From Sphaerisporangium fuscum (lineage in GTDB: Bacteria > Actinomycetota > Actinomycetes > Streptosporangiales > Streptosporangiaceae): a stretch of 64,000 nucleotides of DNA. This document shows, in pieces, positions 25,741 through 35,500 of this stretch (position 1 is its first letter; every line of letters starts with the position of its first letter). The DNA is taken from the NCBI RefSeq assembly GCF_018531465.1, contig NZ_JAHDTF010000003.1, forward strand, positions 372,001-436,000, written 5' to 3'. Below the pieces are notes generated by a model. It did not search any database, was not told the DNA's origin, and worked only from the letters and a program-made list of their open reading frames with translations. The translations under genes were made by a program, and so were the position numbers.

Positions 25741-27092
25741 TTGCCGATGACCGCGTTCATGTTGGTCGTGAACTGCTGCGGCGAGATCGACAGCTGGAAC
25801 AGCTTGGCGATGTTGTCCAGCAGCACCTCGGCCGCGGTCGGGCTGAGCGCCTGGTCCCAGGACTGGGCGAACGTCTTGGCGTTGCTCGCGATGCCGTAGA
25901 TGAACTTCAGGAAGTCGGCGTCCTTGGAGGCGGCGAACGCGCTGTCGGCGCCCTTGACGATCGGCACGCCGCCGGTGTCCACCCACTCCTTCACTTCCTG
26001 GTCGCCGAGCACGCCCGTGGCGAAGAACTTCTTGGCGATCTCCTTCTGCTCCGGCGTCGCCTTGGAGGAGATCGACAGGTACTGGCCGGGGTTGCCGACG
26101 GTGTCGCTCGGGTCGCCCTTGCCCCCCTCGACCGGGGGGAAGTTCATGTAGCCGAGGTGGCCGCCCGGGACGAAGTCGCCGCCGTCGTGGAGCATGCCGC
26201 CGTACGTCCACGCGCCGTGCAGCATCATCGCGGCCTTGCCGGTGTACAGCAGGGCCTGGTCGGCGTTGGAGTCGGCGGTGATCGAGGAGAAGCCTTTGAT
26301 GAACCCGTTGGCCTTGATGAGCTCCTGCATCTTGGTCAGGGCCTGGATGGCGGCGGGGTGGGACCAGGCGTCCTTCTGGCCGTCGAACACGGCCTGGAAC
26401 ACCTCCGAGCCGCCGATGCGGTCGAAGAGGAACTCCAGCCACATCATGTTCGTCCAGCGGGACTGGCCACCGAGGGAGAACGGGGCGATGCCCTTGGCGT
26501 TGAACTTCGGGACCAGGTCCATGATGTCGCCCCAGCTCTGCGGGGGCTGCGCGCCGATCTGCTCGAAGAGCTTCTTGTTGTAGAACAGCACGACGGGCTG
26601 CACGGTCTCGCACGGCATCGCGTAGATCTTGCCGTCGATCGTCGCCGCGCCGAAGGAGGAGGGGAACAGCCGGTCCTTCACGGCGGGGTTCTGCTCGAAC
26701 CACGAGGTGAGGTCCTCGACCTGGCCGGCCTTGACGTACGTGCGCAGCGTCCCGCCGCCCCAGCCCCAGATGATGGTGGGCGCCTGGCCTGCTCCGATGG
26801 CCGTCTTGATCTTCGTCTTGTACGCGTCGTTCTGGAAGGTCGTCCCCGCGACCCGGCTGTTCGGGTTGGCCTTGTTGAACCGCTCGAGGGCCCGGGTGCG
26901 CACGCCTTCCTGGGGCTGCACCGACAGGTACCAGTAGCTGGCCGCGGCCTTGCCCGCGCCGCCGCTGCTCCCGCCGCTCGCACCGCCGGCCCTGGTCGGG
27001 CCGGAGGTGCCGCAGGCGGCCAGCGCGGCGCCCAGGGGAAGGCCCATGGAGAGGCTGAGGAAGGTGCGGCGAGATGTCGTCCTGGACTCCAC
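25737..27092 (-). CDS. Carbohydrate ABC transporter substrate-binding lipoprotein
   Basis: A 451-residue family 1 sugar-binding protein. The N-terminus combines a twin-arginine-like motif (SRRTFLSLSMG) with a lipobox (LAAC, Cys near residue 27), followed by a Gly/Ser linker. The body has the usual RFNKANPNSRV and WGDIMDLVPKFNAKGIAPFSLGG segments. It heads the operon and is divergent from a GH3 glycosidase, so the cargo is probably a beta-linked oligosaccharide. Confidence 0.94.
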   Translation of the reverse strand: MESRTTSRRTFLSLSMGLPLGAALAACGTSGPTRAGGASGGSSGGAGKAAASYWYLSVQPQEGVRTRALERFNKANPNSRVAGTTFQNDAYKTKIKTAIGAGQAPTIIWGWGGGTLRTYVKAGQVEDLTSWFEQNPAVKDRLFPSSFGAATIDGKIYAMPCETVQPVVLFYNKKLFEQIGAQPPQSWGDIMDLVPKFNAKGIAPFSLGGQSRWTNMMWLEFLFDRIGGSEVFQAVFDGQKDAWSHPAAIQALTKMQELIKANGFIKGFSSITADSNADQALLYTGKAAMMLHGAWTYGGMLHDGGDFVPGGHLGYMNFPPVEGGKGDPSDTVGNPGQYLSISSKATPEQKEIAKKFFATGVLGDQEVKEWVDTGGVPIVKGADSAFAASKDADFLKFIYGIASNAKTFAQSWDQALSPTAAEVLLDNIAKLFQLSISPQQFTTNMNAVIGK

Positions 27093-27208
27093 GCTGATCT
27101 CCGTATGTCGAAATGCCGAGGCTGTCCGCGGCTCATGTGAAAACCCGGATGCGGTGGCATGGATCGCACCTCCGTGCCACGCGTCCGCTCCTCCTTGGAC
27201 TCAGTTCT

Positions 27209-27222
27209 TCGAAACATTTCGA
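27209..27222. promoter_or_regulatory. Palindrome TCGAAACATTTCGA
   Basis: A perfect 14-base palindrome in the divergent region, 117 bases upstream of the sugar-binding lipoprotein start. The sequence fits LacI-family operators of actinomycete sugar operons. No LacI gene is in this window, so the regulator must be encoded elsewhere. Confidence 0.6.
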
Positions 27223-27388
27223 GACAGGCCGCGTGGCACGCAATGTAGATTTCCGTCACTTGCGTGTCAAGGGCAGGATCACACCCTTGCCGGATCGGGG
27301 TGAAATATCGGTAATGTACTCTCGCATCGGCCTTCACCTGGGTGATCGCACGAGAGCCGGAGGCGTCGAGCGGAACCGCCACAACGTG

Positions 27389-27401
27389 CCGAAAGTTTCG
27401 G
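27389..27401. promoter_or_regulatory. Palindrome CCGAAAGTTTCGG
   Basis: A perfect 13-base palindrome 37 bases before the GH3 start, sharing the CGAAA/TTTCG half-sites of the other palindrome in this region. Probably the operator for the glycosidase gene. Confidence 0.6.
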
Positions 27402-27437
27402 GGAGCTCCGGAGCGGATTACTTCTCAAGGAGAGCAA

Positions 27438-29855
27438 ATGACGGCGCTAGATCGGACCTCGGCGGCGGAGCGGATCCTCCCGCCGTGGCAGGACCCTACA
27501 CGGCCCCCGGCCGAGCGGGTCGACGCCCTCCTGGCGGAGCTGACCCTGGAGGAGAAGGTCGGCCAGCTCGGCAGCCGGTGGATCGGCAATGACATGCGGC
27601 CCGGCCAGGAGGAGGAGCCGGACGACGAGGCGGCGGGCCCGCTGAACGTGGCCCCGATGCAGGACGTCTTCGCGGCCTCGGGAACGGTGCCGCTGGAGGA
27701 GGCGGCCCGGCACGGGCTCGGCCACCTGACGAGGGTGTTCGGCAGCGCCCCGGTCACCCCGGCGCAGGGCGCGGCGGAGGTGGTACGGCTGCAGCGCGAG
27801 GTGGTGAGGCGGTCCCGTCTCGGCATCCCGGCCCTGGTCCACGAGGAGTGCCTCACCGGTTTCACCACCTACGGCGCGACCGTCTACCCGGCGGCCATCG
27901 CCTGGGGGGCGACCTTCGACCCCGAGCTGGTGGAGCGCATGGCCGCCGCCATCGGGCGGGACATGCGCGCCGTGGGCGTCCACCAGGGCCTGTCACCCGT
28001 GCTGGACGTGGTGCGCGACTACCGCTGGGGCCGGGTCGAGGAGACCATGGGAGAGGATCCCTACCTCGTCTCGATGCTCGGCGCCGCCTACGTGCGCGGC
28101 CTGCAGAGCGCCGGGATCATCGCCACGCTGAAGCACTTCGCCGGCTACTCCGCCTCCCGGGGCGCCCGCAACCACGGCCCCGTGCCGATGGGCCGCCGCG
28201 AGCTGATGGACATGATCCTGCCGGCGTTCGAGACCGCCATCGTCGAGGGCGGCGCCCAGTCGGTGATGAACTCCTACTCCGACGTGGACGGCGTGCCCGC
28301 CGCGGCCGACCCCTGGCTGCTGACCGACCTGCTGCGCGGGGAGTGGGGGTTCACCGGGACGGTCGTGTCGGACTACTGGGCGGTCCCGTTCCTCGCCACG
28401 ACGCACCGCGTCGCCGCGGACACCGGCGAGGCCGGGGTACAGGCCCTGACCGCGGGCGTCGACGTCGAACTGCCCGACACGCTCGGCTTCGGGCAGCACC
28501 TGGCCGAGCGGGTGCGGCGGGGCGAGCTGCCGGAGTCCCTGGTGGACCGGGCCGCTCGCCGGCTGCTCACGCAGAAGGTGCGGCTCGGGCTGCTGGACCC
28601 GGACTGGACGCCGGAGAAGTCGGTGACGGGGGCGCAGGCCGTGGACCTCGACTCGCCGGCCAACCGCGCGCTGGCCCGCGAGATTGCCGAGCGGTCCGTC
28701 GTGCTGCTCGACCCGGGCACCGCCCTGCCCCTGTTGGGCGAGGGCCGTCCCGGACCGCGCCGGGTGGCCGTGGTGGGGCCGTGCGCCGACGACCCGCGCA
28801 CCTTCATGGGCTGTTACGCCTTCCCCAACCACGTGCTGCCGCGCCACCCGGGACTCGGGCTCGGCGTGCAGGCGCCCAGCCTGCTCGACGCGCTGCGGGC
28901 CGAGCTGCCGGACGCCGAGCTCGTCCACGAACGGGGCTGCGACGTGCGGGACGAGGACCGCTCCGGCTTCGCCGCCGCCCTCGCCGCGGCCCGCGCGTCC
29001 GACCTGTGCGTCGCCGTCGTCGGGGACCTGGCCGGCCTGTTCGGGCAGGGGACCTCGGGCGAGGGCTGCGACGCCGAGGACCTGCGGCTCCCAGGCGTGC
29101 AGGAGGACCTGCTGACCGAGCTGGCGGCCACGGGTACGCCGGTCGTGGTGGTGGTCGTGTCGGGGCGCCCCTACGCGCTGGGCGCGGTGTCCGGCGGGGC
29201 CGCCGCGCTCGTCCAGGCCTTCATGCCGGGCGAGGAGGGCGGGGCGGCCATCGCCGGCGTCCTGTCCGGGCGGGTGCAGCCCAGCGGGAAGCTGCCGGTG
29301 CAGATCCCGCGCAACCATGGCGGGCAGCCGGGGACCTACCTGCAGCCGCCGCTCGGCTCCGACAGCCACGGCATCAGCAACCTCGACCCCACCCCGCTGT
29401 TCCCCTTCGGCCACGGCGTCTCCTACACCACCTTCGAGGTCGGCGACCTGCGGGTCGGCGACGCCGAGGTGCCCACCGACGGCGAGTTCACCGTGTCGGT
29501 GCGCGTGCGCAACACCGGCGGCCGGGCGGGTGAGGAGGTCGTCCAGCTCTACCTGCACGACCTGCTCGCCCAGGTGACCCGCCCGGTGCGCCAGCTCGCC
29601 GGGTTCACGCGGGTGCGCCTCGAGGCGGGGGAGAGCGCGCGGGTCACCTTCACCGTGCACGCCGACCGCACCGCCTTCACCGGACGCGACCTGCGGCGCG
29701 TCGTCGAGCCGGGGGACGTCGAGGTGCTCGTCGGCACGTCGGCGTCGGACCTGCCCTGCCGCGGCCGCGTACGGCTGACCGGCCCGCTGCGGGAGGTCGG
29801 ACGCGGCCGCCGGCTGGTCACCCCCGCCGTCGTGGAACCCGCGGGCCGTTCATGA
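27438..29855 (+). CDS. GH3 family beta-glycosidase (cytoplasmic)
   Basis: An 805-residue glycoside hydrolase family 3 enzyme. The N-terminal TIM barrel has VHEECLTGF, GRVEETMGEDPYL, KHFAGYSASRGARNH and the nucleophile Asp in VVSDYWAV. The alpha/beta sandwich domain follows (SVVLLDPG to PGEEGG), then a fibronectin III-like domain (YTTFEVGDLRV to the C-terminus). No signal peptide is present. The ATG at 27438 follows AAGGAG. Divergent from a sugar importer, it probably hydrolyses the imported oligosaccharide; beta-xylosidase or beta-glucosidase cannot be decided by eye. Confidence 0.93.
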   Translation: MTALDRTSAAERILPPWQDPTRPPAERVDALLAELTLEEKVGQLGSRWIGNDMRPGQEEEPDDEAAGPLNVAPMQDVFAASGTVPLEEAARHGLGHLTRVFGSAPVTPAQGAAEVVRLQREVVRRSRLGIPALVHEECLTGFTTYGATVYPAAIAWGATFDPELVERMAAAIGRDMRAVGVHQGLSPVLDVVRDYRWGRVEETMGEDPYLVSMLGAAYVRGLQSAGIIATLKHFAGYSASRGARNHGPVPMGRRELMDMILPAFETAIVEGGAQSVMNSYSDVDGVPAAADPWLLTDLLRGEWGFTGTVVSDYWAVPFLATTHRVAADTGEAGVQALTAGVDVELPDTLGFGQHLAERVRRGELPESLVDRAARRLLTQKVRLGLLDPDWTPEKSVTGAQAVDLDSPANRALAREIAERSVVLLDPGTALPLLGEGRPGPRRVAVVGPCADDPRTFMGCYAFPNHVLPRHPGLGLGVQAPSLLDALRAELPDAELVHERGCDVRDEDRSGFAAALAAARASDLCVAVVGDLAGLFGQGTSGEGCDAEDLRLPGVQEDLLTELAATGTPVVVVVVSGRPYALGAVSGGAAALVQAFMPGEEGGAAIAGVLSGRVQPSGKLPVQIPRNHGGQPGTYLQPPLGSDSHGISNLDPTPLFPFGHGVSYTTFEVGDLRVGDAEVPTDGEFTVSVRVRNTGGRAGEEVVQLYLHDLLAQVTRPVRQLAGFTRVRLEAGESARVTFTVHADRTAFTGRDLRRVVEPGDVEVLVGTSASDLPCRGRVRLTGPLREVGRGRRLVTPAVVEPAGRS

Positions 29856-29908
29856 GGTTTCGGTGCCGGGCCGGGCGGTGACGGCCGTCCGCTCCGGCCC
29901 GGCGTCCG

Positions 29909-30757
29909 TCACCTGGCGGCGAAGTCCTGGGTCCAGTAGATCTGACCCTTGGAGTTCTTGGCCGCGCCGACGCCGATCAGCGTGTACTTGCAGTTCATGA
30001 TGTTGGCCTTGTGGCCCGCGCTGTTCATCCACGAGTTCATCACCGCGGCCGGGGTCGTCTGGCCCATGGCGATGTTCTCCGCCCAGGCGCTGCCGCCGGT
30101 GAAGCCGGCGCCGCGGATGCGGTCCATGAACGAGCGGCCGTCCTTGGACGTGTGGCTGAAGTAGTTCTGGGTGGCCATGTCGGTGGAGTGGCCGAGCGCC
30201 GCCTGGTGCAGCTGCGGGTCGTGCTTGAGCGGCTGGCAGCCCCCCTTGGCCCGCTCGGCGTTGGTCAGGCGCAGGACCTCGTTCTCCTCGGCCGAGCCCA
30301 CGCCGCCCGGCGTCGGCGTCGGCGTCGGCGTCGGGGACGCGCTGCCCGTCGGGGTGGGGGACGGGGAGGGCGTGGGCGTGCCGGTCGGGGAGCAGGTCAG
30401 CTTCGCGGTCGGGGACTTGGCGGTGTGGCCGCGGTAGTCGGTGGCGAACGCGTAGTAGCTGCCGGGCTCGCAGGCCAGGGTCACCGTCAGCCGGCCGGTC
30501 TTCCGGGAGCCGCTCCTGACGACGGGGTCGGGGCCCGGCTCCACACGCTTGACCTGGAGGCGGAACAGGCCGCGGCCGCAGCCGGCCCGGGTCGCGGACG
30601 ACTGGATCTTGCCGGTGGAGGTGAGGCTCGGCAGGCTCACCTCCACGCGGCAGCCCGCCGCCGTCCCTGCGGCCACCGCGGCGTCGGCGGTGGCGATGGG
30701 CATGCTGATCGTCGCCAGGCTCACAAAGCCTGCGAGTACCCCTAGGGGTCTGCGCAC
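29909..30757 (-). CDS. Secreted CAP/SCP-domain protein
   Basis: A 282-residue secreted protein: signal peptide (RRPLGVLAGFVSLATISMPIATADA), a Cys-containing beta-rich domain (residues about 30-130), a Pro/Thr/Ser linker, and a C-terminal CAP domain (NEVLRLTNAERAKGGCQPL, HSTDMATQNYFSHTSKDGRSF, AENIAMGQTTPAAVMNSWMNSAGHKANIMN). The GTG at 30757 is preferred over ATG 30799 because GGAGGAG lies 8 bases upstream and it puts the basic n-region at the N-terminus. The RBS is inside a 13-base palindrome. CAP proteins are common in actinomycete secretomes; molecular role unclear. Confidence 0.88.
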   Translation of the reverse strand: MRRPLGVLAGFVSLATISMPIATADAAVAAGTAAGCRVEVSLPSLTSTGKIQSSATRAGCGRGLFRLQVKRVEPGPDPVVRSGSRKTGRLTVTLACEPGSYYAFATDYRGHTAKSPTAKLTCSPTGTPTPSPSPTPTGSASPTPTPTPTPGGVGSAEENEVLRLTNAERAKGGCQPLKHDPQLHQAALGHSTDMATQNYFSHTSKDGRSFMDRIRGAGFTGGSAWAENIAMGQTTPAAVMNSWMNSAGHKANIMNCKYTLIGVGAAKNSKGQIYWTQDFAAR

Positions 30758-30771
30758 GAGGAGGCTCCTCC
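30752..30771 (-). promoter_or_regulatory. Palindromic RBS of the CAP-protein gene
   Basis: GAGGAGGCTCCTC (30758-30770) is a perfect inverted repeat containing the minus-strand GGAGG ribosome binding site and running up to the GTG start. In the mRNA the RBS could pair with the segment next to the start codon, limiting initiation. Confidence 0.45.
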
Positions 30772-30951
30772 GGTCGGAGTTGGACGATGGGCCCCCCATT
30801 TTGTCGAGGCGAGGTGCCTCTTGCCGGGAAATTGGCGAAATTTCCGGTAATTGGAGTAAACCTCCGAGGCTGGTGGTGCGTCTGGACCGGTCCCACGGCC
30901 GGGGCCGCGCCCCCCGGGGAGGCCGCCTCGAGGACCACACCACACAGGGCG

Positions 30952-31812
30952 ATGGGGCAGCATGGAGGGGTGATCGAGGGGACGAGCAGACTGGCGGACC
31001 TGGTGGCCGGGGGCGGCGTCGTGGTGCTGAGCGGCGCGGGCCTGTCGACCGAGTCGGGGATACCCGACTACCGGGGGCCGAGCGGGGCGCTGCGGCGGCA
31101 CAGCCCGATGACCTACCAGACGTTCGTCGGCGACCCGCTGGCGAGACGGCGCTACTGGGCCCGCAGCCACCTCGGGTGGCGCACCATCGCGCGGGCCCGG
31201 CCGAACGACGGCCACCGCGCGGTCGCGGACCTGCAGCGGCGCGGCCTGCTGGCCGGCATCATCACGCAGAACGTCGACGGCCTGCACCAGGCGGGCGGCG
31301 CCCGCGAGGTCGTCGAACTGCACGGAAGCCTGGACCGCGTGGTGTGCCTGGAGTGCGGGGACCTGAGCTCCCGTCAGGAGCTCGACGGGCGCCTGCGGGA
31401 GGTCAACCCCCACTTCGCGGCCGGGGTCACCGCGGTCAACCCCGACGGCGACGCCGACCTGCGCGACGACGAGATCGACGGATTCCGGACGGTCGCATGC
31501 CGGGCGTGCGACGGCGGGACGCTGAAGCCCGACGTGGTCTTCTTCGGGGAGACCGTCCCGGCCGGCCGGGTCCAGGAGTGCTTCGCCCTCGTGGAGGGCG
31601 CGCGCCTGCTGCTGGTGCTCGGGTCCTCCCTGACGGTGATGTCCGGCCGCCGCTTCGTGCTGCGCGCCGCCAAGCAGGGCATCCCCGTCGCGATCGTCAA
31701 CCAGGGACCGACCCGGGGCGACGGCTACGCGGCGCTCACCGTCGACGCCCCGCTCGGCGTGGCGCTACCGGAGATCGCGCGTCTCACCGGGGCCCGGGCC
31801 GCCGTCCGATAG
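30952..31812 (+). CDS. Sir2 family NAD-dependent protein deacylase
   Basis: A 286-residue sirtuin. NAD-binding motif VVLSGAGLSTESGIPDYRG, catalytic QNVDGLHQAGG and ELHGS (general base His), four zinc Cys (VCLECGD and ACRACDGG), and LVLGSSLTV with IVNQGPTRGD for cofactor closure. The start is uncertain: ATG 30952 or GTG 30970, both in frame with weak or oddly spaced RBS. Convergent with the Lrp gene. Removes acyl groups from lysines, for example on acetyl-CoA synthetase; target not shown. Confidence 0.93.
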   Translation: MGQHGGVIEGTSRLADLVAGGGVVVLSGAGLSTESGIPDYRGPSGALRRHSPMTYQTFVGDPLARRRYWARSHLGWRTIARARPNDGHRAVADLQRRGLLAGIITQNVDGLHQAGGAREVVELHGSLDRVVCLECGDLSSRQELDGRLREVNPHFAAGVTAVNPDGDADLRDDEIDGFRTVACRACDGGTLKPDVVFFGETVPAGRVQECFALVEGARLLLVLGSSLTVMSGRRFVLRAAKQGIPVAIVNQGPTRGDGYAALTVDAPLGVALPEIARLTGARAAVR

Positions 31813-31830
31813 TCCGGGCCGCCGTCCGAC

Positions 31831-31862
31831 AGGCCGGGCCCGCCTACCGGCCGGCCCGGCCT
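31831..31862. terminator. Bidirectional terminator
   Basis: A 10-bp perfect GC-rich stem (arms 31831-31840 and 31853-31862, 12-nt loop) between the convergent sirtuin and Lrp genes. Confidence 0.65.
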
Positions 31863-31930
31863 CGCCGCGTCGTTTCCGGAAGGCCTGTTCGGCGTCCCGG
31901 TGAGAAGCGCTTGTATTCCATCGACCTGTC

Positions 31931-32377
31931 TCAGGTGACGGTGTCGCGGGTCCAGGTGCCGAGGACCAGTAACGTCTTGGTGCCGGTCACGTCGCCGGCG
32001 CGGCGGAGCCGGTCGATGACCTTCTGCAGGTGGCCGAGGTCGCGGACGCGGATCTGGACGAGCGCGTCCGGGTCGCCGGCGATGGTGTAGACGGCCTGCA
32101 CCTCGGGCGCGTCGGTGGCCGTCCGGACGATCTCGCTGACCGGGGTGGTCCCGGGATAGCGAAGCTCGGTGAAGGCCTCGATGCCCCAGCCGAGCTTGGC
32201 GTAGTCGATCTGCACGGCGAAGCCGGTGATCACACCGATCTCCCGCAGCCGGTCCACGCGCCGCTTGACGGCGGCGACCGAGAGCCCGATCTCGGCGGCC
32301 ATCTCGGAGAAGGTCCGCCGCCCGTCCTCGCGCAGCAGGCGCAGCAACCGGTGGTCGATGTCGTCCACGTCGGACAT
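31931..32377 (-). CDS. Lrp/AsnC family regulator
   Basis: A 148-residue feast/famine regulator with helix-turn-helix (DHRLLRLLREDGRRTFSEMAAEIGLSVAAVKRRVDRL) and a RAM ligand-binding domain (PEVQAVYTIAGDPDALVQIRV). The ATG at 32377 follows GGAGG. It is divergent from indolepyruvate oxidoreductase, so it probably senses an aromatic or branched amino acid and controls that gene. Confidence 0.93.
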   Translation of the reverse strand: MSDVDDIDHRLLRLLREDGRRTFSEMAAEIGLSVAAVKRRVDRLREIGVITGFAVQIDYAKLGWGIEAFTELRYPGTTPVSEIVRTATDAPEVQAVYTIAGDPDALVQIRVRDLGHLQKVIDRLRRAGDVTGTKTLLVLGTWTRDTVT

Positions 32378-32429
32378 GGGAAACCTCCTCCGCTCGACGC
32401 AAAGAACCCTAGCCATTCGGGCGTCATCT

Positions 32430-32442
32430 GCAAAGACTTTGC
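32430..32442. promoter_or_regulatory. Palindrome GCAAAGACTTTGC between Lrp and IOR genes
   Basis: A perfect 13-base inverted repeat centred in the divergent region, with another GCAAAG half-site at 32399-32404 next to the Lrp start. The spacing suits cooperative Lrp/AsnC binding. Confidence 0.6.
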
Positions 32443-32530
32443 GTCTTCGTCCCTATTTGTCGTCCGATACTTGCGCGCCCTCCCCGCCGTTGCTGTGCTG
32501 GGGTCTTCACGTACCAAGCCAGGAGGTTCT

Positions 32531-35500
32531 GTGAGCGTGAAGCCCCCCACGGTGTCGCTCGACGACAAGTACACGGCCACGGACGGCCGGGTGCTGATCT
32601 CCGGGATCCAGGCCCTGGTCCGCCTGGCGCTGGACCAGCGCAGGCTGGACCGGGAACGCGGCCTGGACACGCGGGTCTTCGTCTCCGGCTACCAGGGCTC
32701 GCCCCTCGGCGGGGTGGACCTGGAGATGGGGCGGGCCGCGAGGTTCCTGGACCCCGCGGGCGTGGTGTTCCGGCCGGGGCTGAACGAGGAGCTGGCGGCG
32801 ACGGCCGTGGCCGGGACGCAGCTGCTCGGCCGGGTGCCGGGACGGCGGCACGAAGGGGTCACCGGCTTCTGGTACGGCAAGAACCCCGGCCTGGACCGGG
32901 CCGCCGACGCCATCCGGCACGGCAACCTGGCGGGCACCGCGGCACTCGGCGGCGCGGTGGCCTGGATCGGCGACGACCCCGGCAGCAAGTCCTCCACCGT
33001 GCCCAGCTCGTGCGAGCCGATGTGCCAGAGCCTGTCGATGCCGCTGCTCGCGCCGGGCTCCGTGGCGGAGATCATCGAGTTCGGCCTGCACGCCGTCGCC
33101 CTGTCCCGCGCCACCGGCCTGTGGACCGGCTTGAAGATCGTCGCCGACGTCGCCGACGCGTCGGCCACCGTGGACCTCGGCCCGCTGCGCGACGGCGTCC
33201 CGGCGCCGTCCACCACGAGCCGCGGCCCGTCGCCCGCGCTGGTCGGCCCGGCCTCGCTGGACGCCGAGCACGACATGCTGACCCGCAGACTCGACATCGC
33301 CCGCGCCTACGCCCGCGAGAACGGCCTGAACAGGGTCGTGTTCGGATCGCGCCGCGCCGGCCTCGGCATCCTCGCGTCCGGTACGTCGTACGCGGTGGTC
33401 CGGCGCGCTCTGGCGGACCTCGGCCTCGACGAGGCGGCGATGGACGACCTCGGGCTCCGGCTCATCCGGCTCGCCATGCCGTTCCCCCTCGCGCACGACG
33501 ACCTGGCCGCCATGACCGCGGACCTCGACCGCGTGCTCGTGGTGGAGGACAAGGTGCCGTTCCTGGAGGGCGAGCTCAAGCAGGCCCTGTACGGCGGCGA
33601 ACGGACCCCCGCCGTGGTGGGCCGCGAGCTGCTGACCGCCCGCGGCACCCTCGGCGCGGAGGACGTCGCCAAGGCGCTGGCGACCTGCGTCGGCCCCGAC
33701 CGGCTGCCCCGCGCGGCCGTCCACCTGTCACCCCCGAGGGCCGCCCGCCGCCGTCCGCTGCCGATGGTCGCCGCCCGCACGCCGTACTTCTGCTCGGGCT
33801 GCCCGCACAACACCTCCACCCGCACCGCCGACGACACGCTGGTCGGCGTCGGCATCGGCTGCCACGCCATGATCGCCCTCGACGGGAACGGGCGCGGCAC
33901 CCAGATCGGCATCACCCAGATGGGCGGCGAGGGCGCGCAATGGATCGGCCTGGCGCCGTTCACCCGCGACCGGCACTTCGTGCAGAACCTCGGCGACGGC
34001 ACCTTCCACCACTCCGGCTCGCTGGCCGTCCGCGCCGCGGTCGCCGCCGGCGTGTCCATCACCTACAAGCTGCTCTACAACGATGCCGTGGCCATGACCG
34101 GAGGCCAGCGCGCCGAAGGCCGCCTCGGCATCCCGGAACTGACGCAGGAGCTGGCCGTCGAGGGGGTGCGGCGCGTCGTCATCACGACGGCGGAGCCGCA
34201 GGCGTACCGGGGCGTCCGGCTGGCGCCGATCGCCACCGTCCGGCACCGCGACGACCTCCCCGCCGTGGAGAAGGAGCTGGCCGCGGTCGACGGGGTCACC
34301 GTGCTGATCCACGACGACCGCTGCGCGGCCGAGGAACGGCGGCTGCGCAAGCGCGGCAAGCTGCCCACGCCGGTGGCCAAGGTCGTGGTGAACGAGCGGG
34401 TCTGCGAGGGCTGCGGCGACTGCGGGGACGTCTCGACGTGCCTGTCGGTGCAGCCCGTGGAGACCGAGTTCGGCCGCAAGACCCGCATCCACCAGCCGTC
34501 CTGCAACTCCGACCTGAGCTGCCTCAAGGGGGACTGCCCCTCGTTCCTGCTCGTCGAGCCGGGCACCCTCCGCGCCAGGCCGGTGCCGCCGCTGCCGGTG
34601 CGGCTCACCGAGCCGGTCCCCAGGTTCGGCGACCGGACGGTGCTGCTGCGCATGCCCGGCATCGGCGGCACCGGCGTCGTGACCGTCTCGCAGATCCTGC
34701 AGATGGCCGCGCACCTGGACGGCCTGCACGCGGCCGGGCTGGAGCAGACGGGCCTGGCCCAAAAGGGCGGTCCCGTCGTCAGCGACGTCCGCATCTCCCC
34801 GCGGCCCGTCGAGGGCGCGCTGCGCGCCTCGCGCGGCGCGGCCGACGTGCTGATCGGCTTCGACCTGCTCGGCGCCGCCGCGGACGCCAACCTCGCCGTC
34901 GCCTCGCCCGAGCACACGATCGCGGTGGTCGGCACCGCCGTGGTGCCGACGGCCGCCATGGTGACCGGCCGTGCCGCCCTGCCCGGCTCGGCCGCGGACG
35001 CCATCGTGCGCGTCGAGTCGGCCACCCGGGGCGCCGACAACCTCTACCTCGACGCGCACGGGCTCGCCGAGGCGCTGTTCGCCGACCACATGCCCGCCAA
35101 CATGATCCTGGTCGGCGCCGCCTACCAGCACGGCTGCCTGCCCGTCTCGGCCGAGTCGATCGAGGAGGCCATCCGGCTCAATAAGGCCGCCGCCGAACAG
35201 AACCTCGCCGCCTTCCGCTGGGGCCGCGCCGCCGTCCTGGACCGCGAAGCGGTGCTGCGTGCCGCGCTCCCGCCGGGGCGGAACCACGCCCCTGCCGCGC
35301 CGGAGGGCCTGGAGGAGGTGCTGGCCGTCAGGGTCGCCGACCTGACCGGCTACCAGAACGCGGCCTACGCCCGCTCCTACGCCGACGACGTGCGCCGGGT
35401 CGCCGCGCTCGCCGCGCGGCGGGCCGGGGAGGACGCCGGCACGCGCGTCGGCCTGGCCTACGCCCGGGGGCTGCACAAGCTCATGGCGTACAAGGACGAG

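Larger units (their letters stand above)
27093..27437. other. Divergent control region, sugar ABC operon / GH3
   Basis: 345 bases without a gene. The region holds two perfect short palindromes of the CGAAA-N-TTTCG type (27209-27222 and 27389-27401) and the GH3 RBS AAGGAG at 27428-27433. Half-sites (TCGAAAT) also occur near 27109, beside the ABC operon start. Confidence 0.6.

Noticed and set aside
24823..26703. 626-codon version of the MalF-like permease
   Set aside because: The first half is an out-of-frame reading of the binding-protein gene; the GTG at 25740 overlaps the upstream stop as expected.
30301..30400. Short tandem repeats in the CAP-protein gene as a CRISPR or minisatellite
   Set aside because: They encode the Pro/Thr/Ser linker and are irregular codon repeats.
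30758..30951. Possible cyclic-di-AMP riboswitch before the CAP-protein gene
   Set aside because: Such riboswitches are common before actinomycete wall-related genes, but the conserved core sequence was not found on either strand.
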